NCBI GenBank assembly: GCA_903930425.1
Contig: CAIYYV010000001.1
Coordinates: 1-33,728 of the forward strand
Direction of reading: 5' to 3'
DNA from: Akkermansiaceae bacterium
GTDB taxonomy: Bacteria; Verrucomicrobiota; Verrucomicrobiia; Verrucomicrobiales; Akkermansiaceae
DNA length: 33,728 nucleotides
How positions within the stretch are numbered: the first letter of the stretch is position 1; every line of letters starts with the position of its first letter. Positions 26,867 to 33,728 of this stretch are shown here, one piece after another. The notes under the pieces were generated by a model. That model did no database searches. It saw only the letters and a program-made list of their open reading frames with translations, and had not been told where the DNA came from. The position numbers were made by a program, and so were the translations under genes.

Positions 26867-28099
26867 CTAACCGCCTTCCTCCCGGCGCTTCCCTCGTCCC
26901 TGATAGAACAGCGCGAACACCACCCAACACCCGGCGATCATTGCCGCCAAAACCGTCCAGAACAACGACCAACCGCGCCCGTCCTCCGTCACACATTGGC
27001 CACGAAGCCAACCACACACCAGCGCGCCTAACAACGGACCCAAGCCGCCGGAAACCATGGCCAGCATGCCTTGTGCCTGACCTTTCATCCCGGGGTCCAC
27101 CCGCCGATCCAAAAACACCTGCGCCGTGATGAAATAAAAGGTATAACACACCCCGTGCAGCGCGAGACCCGCAATGTGCCAGGAAATCAACCCCGTCATG
27201 CCCGCCGCAGCGCTCATGGCAAAACGCAGCACCGATAACCCCAAGGCCCACAACAACACGGTCTTCACCCGATATCGCAGCATCACCGAACCTACTAGCA
27301 ACATGCTCGCCACTTCCAGCACCTGGGCAATCGTCATCGTGCCCGTCGGATGCGGGTCTCCCAATACTTTTAAAAATTCAGGACCGTACATATAAAATGC
27401 CGAAAGCGGAATCGAGAACAATACAGTCACCAGGAAAAACACCCGATTGTCCCGATGTTTCATCAGCAAAAAAGCGTCTAATCCAAGCCGACTTTTCAAC
27501 GACGTGCCGGTGCCCATCGGCGGCGTGTGTGGCAACACGAATGCCACCATGCCCGCCAGCAATCGGCTAACTGCCGAGGCATAACCCGCCAACGGGGACG
27601 TGTCTGCATGCAATAGATAACTCGTCATCAACCCCCCCGCCACCCAGCCAAGCGTCGCCCCCACACGCACCTGCGGAAACTGGCGCTCACCCTGCGCCAA
27701 ATGCGTCAGTGAAATGGTCGCTAACAGCCCCCATGACGGCCCGGAAAAAAGCGAATACAACCCTAACAATCCGACGAACCACATCGGGTGCCAACCCGCA
27801 TCGAGACTGCCGAACGCGGCCACCAGCAGCACTGAACAAATCAACGACGACCACGCGAACAACCGGTCCGCCGCAAACCGATGATCGGCCAAGGCCCCGC
27901 CTATCAGCGGTGAAATCAACGCGCAAACCGGCGGCACCACAAACACGGCCGCCACCCAATCCCCCAATCCACGCGCCCTCAAAATGTTCGTCAGGGCTGG
28001 CAGCCAGAACCCCGGCGTCATCCCGTGAAAAAAAAACACGACCCACAACGCAGTGAAAATCACCCGTGGGTCCGCCCGCATGTTCTGATACCCTCGCAC
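26867..28099 (-). CDS. MFS transporter (nucleoside:H+ symporter-like)
   Basis: About 12 hydrophobic segments; N-terminal ALWVVFFFHGMTPGFWLPALTNILRARGL; IAGLALHGVCYTFYFITAQVFLDRRVDPGMKGQAQGMLAM. Confidence 0.85.
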   Translation of the reverse strand: MRGYQNMRADPRVIFTALWVVFFFHGMTPGFWLPALTNILRARGLGDWVAAVFVVPPVCALISPLIGGALADHRFAADRLFAWSSLICSVLLVAAFGSLDAGWHPMWFVGLLGLYSLFSGPSWGLLATISLTHLAQGERQFPQVRVGATLGWVAGGLMTSYLLHADTSPLAGYASAVSRLLAGMVAFVLPHTPPMGTGTSLKSRLGLDAFLLMKHRDNRVFFLVTVLFSIPLSAFYMYGPEFLKVLGDPHPTGTMTIAQVLEVASMLLVGSVMLRYRVKTVLLWALGLSVLRFAMSAAAGMTGLISWHIAGLALHGVCYTFYFITAQVFLDRRVDPGMKGQAQGMLAMVSGGLGPLLGALVCGWLRGQCVTEDGRGWSLFWTVLAAMIAGCWVVFALFYQGRGKRREEGG

Positions 28100-28205
28100 C
28101 AGCGCCAGCCTATCCCAGTTTTACCCCTAGGGAAAGGGAAGGTTTACATGGGACACGCCCCCCCCGCGAAACCGCAGCACTCCGTTTCGTCCCCGCCCCG
28201 CCTGC

Positions 28206-29801
28206 CTAACGCATCCAATACCACATCAAGGCCGTGCTTCCGCACACCAGCGACAACCACAACCGGTAATCCTTGAACCAACGCACCGCAGGCTGATCCA
28301 AGTCCTCTTCCCACAAGCAGTGCAGCGTGGTGTTCACCAGCTTGGCCGGCGCGGGCCGCGGCGTCAGCAACGAGACAACCACAAGCAACACAACGCACAC
28401 AACGGTCACAATCATGGCGCGGTGAAGCCAGGGCGTCAGCAAGGGCGTGTTCAAAAACTGGAACCACTGGTCCTCCGGCTTGAGTTGGTTGTTATACATC
28501 ATCACCGGACATAAAATGAACGACACCAGCATGCAGGCCAACACCCCCTGCGCATTGATGCGTTTCCAGAATACCCCGAAAAAAAAGATGAACGCAAACG
28601 GCATCATCAAATACGCCGAAACGTTCTGCAGATAAATAAAGAGCGACTTGTAACCGCCGATGATCGGTGCCCAGACAGCACCTAACGTAAATACTGCTAG
28701 AACCGCAATGCGGCCGACAAGGATCTGCCGCTCATGCGTTGCGTCCGGCCGGAATTTCAAATAGAAATCCCGAGTGAAAAGAGTGGCAATGGAATTGTAG
28801 GTGGCACTCAAATGCCCCATCAGCGCGGCCGTCAGTCCGGCAATGGTGAGCCCTAGCAACCCAACGGGCATCAGGTTTTTCAACAACATCGGATAGGCGT
28901 CATCGGCGCGCTCAAGATCGGGATAGAGCGCCTTGGCGATGAGTCCCGGCAACACGATGAGCAGGGGGTTGAGTGTTTTGAGAAACGCGCAGAACACGGC
29001 TCCGAGGCGGCCTTCATTCAGGTTTTTGGCCGCAAACACGCGCTGCACCAGCACCTGGTCCATCGAAAAATAAAAGGAACCCACAAAAAAAACGCCGATG
29101 AAAATCCCGGGCCACGGCAGGTCCGGGTCGGTGGCCGGACGCACCATCGAAAACATCGACGGATCCAACTTGGCCTGAAGACCCCCGAAGCCGCCGACAT
29201 GGTGCAGGCCGATGGTCGTGAGCGCGACCGCGGCAGCTAACAGCACGATCGTTTGGATTGCATCGGTATAGACGACGGCTCCCAACCCGCCCTTCATCGT
29301 GTAAACCGCCGTCACGAATCCGACGACCCAGATGACGGTGAGGCGGTCCCAACCGAGCACGGTCGAAAACACGAGCGCCGCAGCCCACAATGAAATCGCT
29401 ATTTTGGCCACGACCGACATCGCGAGCATGAAACCCGAGAACAACAACCGAACACTCGGGCTGAAGCGCTTTTCAAGAAACTCCGGCACAGTGTAAATGC
29501 GCGTTCGAATATAGAGTGGCAGGAAAATCAAGATGAGCGGCACAAGACAGAACACCGCGATCCATTCGTAAGCGCCGATAGCCAGGCCCAACACGTAGGC
29601 ACTCCCAGCCAGGCCGACGAAGTGCTCGGTCGAGATATTGGCGGCATAAATGGAGGCTCCGATGAATGGCCAGCGCAGCTTGCGCCCCGCAAGAAAATAA
29701 TCCTCACTCGTGTGCTGCTTGCGACCGGCCCGAAGCCCGATCGTCACAATCACCACCGCGTAAACCGCGATAATCAACCAATCCCAATGCGTGAGGTGCA
29801 T
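28206..29801 (-). CDS. Sodium:solute symporter family (SSS) transporter
   Basis: Multi-TM; SEDYFLAGRKLRWPFIGASIYAANISTEHFVGLAGSAY; YTVPEFLEKRFS; GGLGAVVYTDAIQTIVLL. Confidence 0.93.
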   Translation of the reverse strand: MHLTHWDWLIIAVYAVVIVTIGLRAGRKQHTSEDYFLAGRKLRWPFIGASIYAANISTEHFVGLAGSAYVLGLAIGAYEWIAVFCLVPLILIFLPLYIRTRIYTVPEFLEKRFSPSVRLLFSGFMLAMSVVAKIAISLWAAALVFSTVLGWDRLTVIWVVGFVTAVYTMKGGLGAVVYTDAIQTIVLLAAAVALTTIGLHHVGGFGGLQAKLDPSMFSMVRPATDPDLPWPGIFIGVFFVGSFYFSMDQVLVQRVFAAKNLNEGRLGAVFCAFLKTLNPLLIVLPGLIAKALYPDLERADDAYPMLLKNLMPVGLLGLTIAGLTAALMGHLSATYNSIATLFTRDFYLKFRPDATHERQILVGRIAVLAVFTLGAVWAPIIGGYKSLFIYLQNVSAYLMMPFAFIFFFGVFWKRINAQGVLACMLVSFILCPVMMYNNQLKPEDQWFQFLNTPLLTPWLHRAMIVTVVCVVLLVVVSLLTPRPAPAKLVNTTLHCLWEEDLDQPAVRWFKDYRLWLSLVCGSTALMWYWMR

Positions 29802-29912
29802 GGCCCGTCTTGATAGAATTTCTCGCAGGATTCAACCGCTAAATCCTCCCAACCGCAAAAATCCCGCCAACGACATCCCGGAATCACGGTCGCTGACACC
29901 CCTGATCAAATA

Positions 29913-31706
29913 ATGACAAATCGGGAAAATCTGGTGCGTAATGGTTTTTCTGTGACAAAACCAAATGAACCCATGACCCGCCTGCAACGGATTTCCACCC
30001 CGCGGCCCACACGCCACCACCGCACCGAATCATCGCTCCCGCCACGGAATGCGCGGCCTCGGGTGATGGCACTCATGCTCACTCTCGCCTGTCTATCAGG
30101 TCTCGCCAACCCACCGCTTTGCCGCGCCGCAGAGGCACAAAATCCCGGCAAAACCGCCACTTGGATCGGCAGCAATTACACCCCCGCCTACGCCGCCAAC
30201 CAGGTCCAGCTCTGGCATGAATTCAAACCGGAAATCATTGCCCAGGAATTGGCCGCCGCGCACCGGCACTTCGGCATCAACTCGCTCCGGGTCTACCTTC
30301 ACTACATCAACTTCCGTGATGACCGGGAAAATTTCCTCCGCAATCTCGGGACCTTCATCGGGCTGTGTGACCGCGCGGGCATCAAACCCGGCTTTGTGTT
30401 TTTTGATGACTGCTGGAACCACAAGGACGTCTCGTTGAAAACCGAGGCTGCCGTTCCAGGCCGCCACAACGGACGCTGGGCCGCCGTGCAGGATGTGGAC
30501 CGCAAGGATGAGAACCTCCCATTCTTCGAAGCCTACGTCAGCACCATCGTCAAACAATACGCGAATGATCCACGCATCCATTGGTGGGAAATTTACAACG
30601 AACCGAACCGCAGCGACCGCTTCACGGAATTGCTCTGTCAAAAAGGCTTCGCCTGGACCAAGGCTCAGAAACCCACTCAGCCAGTGATCTGCTCATGGGA
30701 TGACAACCCGCAAACCGAAATTGTCGACGCCCACAATTACTCGAATGATTTTTCCGTCGGCGGCGCGTGGGACCGGCAGGCCGACGCGAACCCTGCCAAA
30801 GGCTGCGTCCTCACGGAGGCCGGCGCCCGCTGGCACGCCGGCCAGCCCGCAAGCAATGGCTCGCCCATCGAAGTCATGCACTGGCTCAACCGCCGCAAGT
30901 CCAAGGGCCAGTCGTTGCCGGGCGTTTATTTGTGTTGGGAATTGATGGTCGGAAATTCTAACTGCCGGTGGTATTGGGGCACTCCCGACGGCACCATGGA
31001 ACCGCCGATACCCTGGTGCGGTTTGCTTTTCCCCGACGGCACACCCGTCTCCTACGCCGAAGCCGAAGCCGTGCGCAGCTATGCCACCGGCAAACCCCAA
31101 GCCATGCTTTTCCAAAATTTCCAAGACTGCGCGCCCGTCGTCGTCCCGCCTGACCCCGCCGGTTGGCAACGGTTCGCCGGTGCACCTGGTGGCAGCAGCA
31201 GCCGGTGGTGCGCCCTGGCCGCCAATGAAAAAATAGTCGCCGGCGACCCTAACTGGAAAGACTACGTCGTGGAAACCACGGTCATGCTCCGCGACGACGT
31301 CAATCAAGGGAACGTCGGAATCTGCTTCCGCGTCAGCAAACCCGGACCCGGACCCGATGAAATGACCGGCTATTTCGCCGGATTCAACGGGTCCAAACTC
31401 TATGTCGGGCGCATGGAAAACAACTGGCTCGAACTCGCCAATGTTGATCTAACCAACCAACCGAACAAAATCACCAAAGGATCATGGAACCTGCTGCGCG
31501 TCGCAATCAAAGGAGACCGCATCCAAGTGTGGCTCAATCCAAGCGTCGGCCGAACGGGACCGCTCGTGGATGTGCGCGACACCAAGGCACCCATCCCCCA
31601 AGGCGGAATCGCCCTGCGCACGAACAACGCCCCCGCATCGTTTGATGACGTGGTGGTGCTTCCCATCTCGGTGATCGAGGACAAGCCGCCCAAAACAAAA
31701 CCCTAA
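29913..31706 (+). CDS. Secreted clan GH-A (GH5-like) glycoside hydrolase with C-terminal LamG/DUF1080-like jellyroll domain
   Basis: Signal-like ALMLTLACLSGLANPPLCRAAEA; candidate acid/base in WWEIYNEPNRSD; candidate nucleophile in CVLTEAGARW; C-terminal NWKDYVVETTVMLRDDVNQGNVGICFRVS...SWNLLRVAIKGDRIQVWL...GGIALRTNNAPASFDDVVVLP. Start could be an internal Met. Confidence 0.85.
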   Translation: MTNRENLVRNGFSVTKPNEPMTRLQRISTPRPTRHHRTESSLPPRNARPRVMALMLTLACLSGLANPPLCRAAEAQNPGKTATWIGSNYTPAYAANQVQLWHEFKPEIIAQELAAAHRHFGINSLRVYLHYINFRDDRENFLRNLGTFIGLCDRAGIKPGFVFFDDCWNHKDVSLKTEAAVPGRHNGRWAAVQDVDRKDENLPFFEAYVSTIVKQYANDPRIHWWEIYNEPNRSDRFTELLCQKGFAWTKAQKPTQPVICSWDDNPQTEIVDAHNYSNDFSVGGAWDRQADANPAKGCVLTEAGARWHAGQPASNGSPIEVMHWLNRRKSKGQSLPGVYLCWELMVGNSNCRWYWGTPDGTMEPPIPWCGLLFPDGTPVSYAEAEAVRSYATGKPQAMLFQNFQDCAPVVVPPDPAGWQRFAGAPGGSSSRWCALAANEKIVAGDPNWKDYVVETTVMLRDDVNQGNVGICFRVSKPGPGPDEMTGYFAGFNGSKLYVGRMENNWLELANVDLTNQPNKITKGSWNLLRVAIKGDRIQVWLNPSVGRTGPLVDVRDTKAPIPQGGIALRTNNAPASFDDVVVLPISVIEDKPPKTKP

Positions 31707-31751
31707 CACATCCACCCTCTAGTCATCCAATCATCTCAACCCCTTGCATCG

Positions 31752-33728
31752 ATGAATCTCAAATCCGCAGCACTCAAAAAATCCGCCGCTCTCACGGGCC
31801 TCGCCTCCGCCCTAGTTCTCACCACCATCACCGCCGCGCCCACGCCCGAATGGGCACCCGTTCCAGGGCATATCATGACTCAATGGGCCAAGGACGTCAG
31901 TCCAAAGAATGCATTGCCCGAGTATCCCCGACCCCAGATGGTCCGCAAGGATTGGCTCAATCTCAATGGCCTTTGGGAACTGGCGATTGCGCCCAAAGAC
32001 GCACCCGCACCCACTGTGTTCGGCCAGAAAATCCTGGTCCCCTACCCGGTCGAATCCGCGCTCTCGGGCGTCGCCCATCTCGTCCAACCCGCAGAACGCG
32101 TCTGGTATAAACGCTCGATCGATATTCCCAAGTCATGGACTGGCAAGCGCGTGCTCCTCCATTTCGGCGCGGTGGATTGGGACTGCACGGTCACCGTCAA
32201 CGGCAAGCTCACAGGAAAACACAGCGGCGGTTACAGCCCGTTCAGCATGGATATCACCGACGCTTTGTCCGCCTCCGGAAAACAGGAAATCGTGGTGTCC
32301 GTTTGGGACCCGACCGACATCGGCCAACCCCACGGAAAACAAGTGCTCAAGCCCGGCGGAATCATGTATACCGCCACCTCCGGCATTTGGCGCACCGTCT
32401 GGCTGGAACCCGTCGCCAAATCCCACATCGCCTCTTACACCGCCATTCCTGATATCGATCAGGAACAACTCAAGGTCACCATTAAAGCCGACGGCTCAGG
32501 CGAAAAAGCCACGGTCAAAATCACCGCGCTCGCCAATGGAAAACCCGTCGCCAATGCCACCGGAAAACCCGGCGAGCCAATCCTTGTCAAAATCAAGAAT
32601 CCCAAACTCTGGTCGCCTGACAATCCGTTTCTCTATGACTTGCAAGTCACCCTGCTTGACGGCCCGTCAACCGACTCCTTCACCGGATACTTCGGCATGC
32701 GCAAAATTTCCGTCCTGAAAGACGACGCCGGCATCAACCGCCTCGCACTGAATAACAAAGTGCTCTTCCAGTATGGCCCGCTAGACCAAGGTTTCTGGCC
32801 CGACGGACTTTACACCGCCCCCACCGACGCCGCGCTGAAATACGATTTGGAAATGACCAAAAAATTCGGATGCAACATGCTGCGCAAGCACGTCAAAACC
32901 GAGCCCGATCGCATGTATTACTGGGCCGACAAATTAGGCATCCTCGTCTGGCAGGACATGCCCGCCGGTGGCAACCCGGTGGACAAACGCCCGAACTTCG
33001 AACGCGAACTCAATGAAATCATCGACTCATTGGAAAACCATCCCTCCATCATCATGTGGGTGGTCTTCAACGAGGCCTGGGGCCAATACGATACCCAAAG
33101 ACTCACCCAAATGGTCAAACAACGTGACCCTAACCGAATTGTAAACAACGCCAGCGGCTGGACCGACATGAAGTGCGGCGACGTCTTTGATATGCATAAC
33201 TACCCGGGACCCGGAATGCCCGCCGTCGAGCCGGACCGCGTCGCGGTGCTTGGTGAATTCGGTGGTTTGGGCCGCCCGATCAAGGATCACCTATGGCAGG
33301 ATGCGGGAGCGTGGGGCTATGTCAGCTATAAAACCGCGAGCGAACTCACCGACGCCTATGTCGGCCTTCTCAGCAAAATGCGCCCGCTCATCGCCAAGGG
33401 CCTCTCGGCCGCGGTCTACACCCAGACGTCCGATGTCGAAATCGAGGTCAATGGATTGATGACCTATGACCGCGCAGAGATCAAAATCGACGAATCCCGT
33501 GCGGCCGAAGCAGCCGCATTGCTCTATCAGCCGCAACTCGCGCCCAAAGTGCTCGTCCCGTGCGCCGAACAAGGCGTGAAAATCTTGTGGAAATACAGCA
33601 CCGAAAAACCCGCCGACGATTGGCAAGCGCCCGGCTTCGATGACTCGGCATGGAAGGAAGGAGCCGCGGCATTCGGCACCATCAATCCAGGCACCCCGTG
33701 GAGCACTCCGGACATCTGGATTCGCCGC
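31752..33728 (+). CDS. Glycoside hydrolase family 2 protein (beta-galactosidase/mannosidase-like), truncated at the right edge
   Basis: Not in the ORF track (open at edge). ATG at 31752: MNLKSAALKKSAALTGLASALVLTTITAAPTPEW...; LNGLWELAI, WYKRSIDIPKSWTGKRVLLHFGAVDWDCTVTVNGK, HPSIIMWVVFNEAWGQYD (acid/base), VAVLGEFGG (nucleophile). Confidence 0.93.
   Translation, partial: MNLKSAALKKSAALTGLASALVLTTITAAPTPEWAPVPGHIMTQWAKDVSPKNALPEYPRPQMVRKDWLNLNGLWELAIAPKDAPAPTVFGQKILVPYPVESALSGVAHLVQPAERVWYKRSIDIPKSWTGKRVLLHFGAVDWDCTVTVNGKLTGKHSGGYSPFSMDITDALSASGKQEIVVSVWDPTDIGQPHGKQVLKPGGIMYTATSGIWRTVWLEPVAKSHIASYTAIPDIDQEQLKVTIKADGSGEKATVKITALANGKPVANATGKPGEPILVKIKNPKLWSPDNPFLYDLQVTLLDGPSTDSFTGYFGMRKISVLKDDAGINRLALNNKVLFQYGPLDQGFWPDGLYTAPTDAALKYDLEMTKKFGCNMLRKHVKTEPDRMYYWADKLGILVWQDMPAGGNPVDKRPNFERELNEIIDSLENHPSIIMWVVFNEAWGQYDTQRLTQMVKQRDPNRIVNNASGWTDMKCGDVFDMHNYPGPGMPAVEPDRVAVLGEFGGLGRPIKDHLWQDAGAWGYVSYKTASELTDAYVGLLSKMRPLIAKGLSAAVYTQTSDVEIEVNGLMTYDRAEIKIDESRAAEAAALLYQPQLAPKVLVPCAEQGVKILWKYSTEKPADDWQAPGFDDSAWKEGAAAFGTINPGTPWSTPDIWIRR

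Noticed and set aside
28099-28206. C-rich intergenic stretch between the MFS and SSS genes as a terminator
   Set aside because: CCCTAGGG is present but there is no convincing GC stem followed by a T-run in the direction of either gene.
30096-31307. Minus-strand ORFs (181 aa and 204 aa) inside the GH-A hydrolase gene
   Set aside because: Antisense shadow ORFs of a clearly coding plus-strand gene.
1-33728. Search for CRISPR arrays, tRNA/rRNA genes, transposases or integrases
   Set aside because: No regularly spaced repeat-spacer arrays, no recognisable RNA genes and no transposase/integrase motifs seen by reading; a tRNAscan/Infernal run would be decisive.

Overview
A 33.7-kb bacterial chromosomal segment. 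Gene content and dcw-type organisation look Verrucomicrobia-like, but that is inference without a search. The core is a tightly packed minus-strand dcw (division and cell wall) operon: mraZ-rsmH-ftsL-ftsI-murE-murF-mraY-murD-[LysM protein]-ftsW (about 21182 down to 9646). Upstream in coordinates are recF, a SUMF1/FGE-fold protein, an acyl-carrier-like protein, a YgiQ-type radical SAM protein, glmM translationally coupled to a GlmU-like left-handed beta-helix acyltransferase, a DUF2442/DUF4160 pair, and a truncated ftsK running off the left edge. On the other side are a decayed nucleotidyltransferase, a small zincin, an SPFH protein with a C-terminal excisionase-like HTH, an uncharacterised three-gene operon (paralog-lipoprotein-paralog), pdxA, and a carbohydrate locus (MFS, SSS symporter, clan GH-A hydrolase with jellyroll domain, truncated GH2). 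The least explained structures are: (i) tandem hairpins with an identical 15-nt loop and differing but still paired stems, on a ~105-bp period, in the mraZ-rsmH leader; (ii) the paralog-lipoprotein-paralog operon; (iii) the SPFH-HTH fusion; (iv) an apparent excess of the pentamer CTAAC/GTTAG. No rRNA, tRNA, CRISPR array or intact mobile element was recognised. All calls come from reading the sequence and translations; no database search was run.
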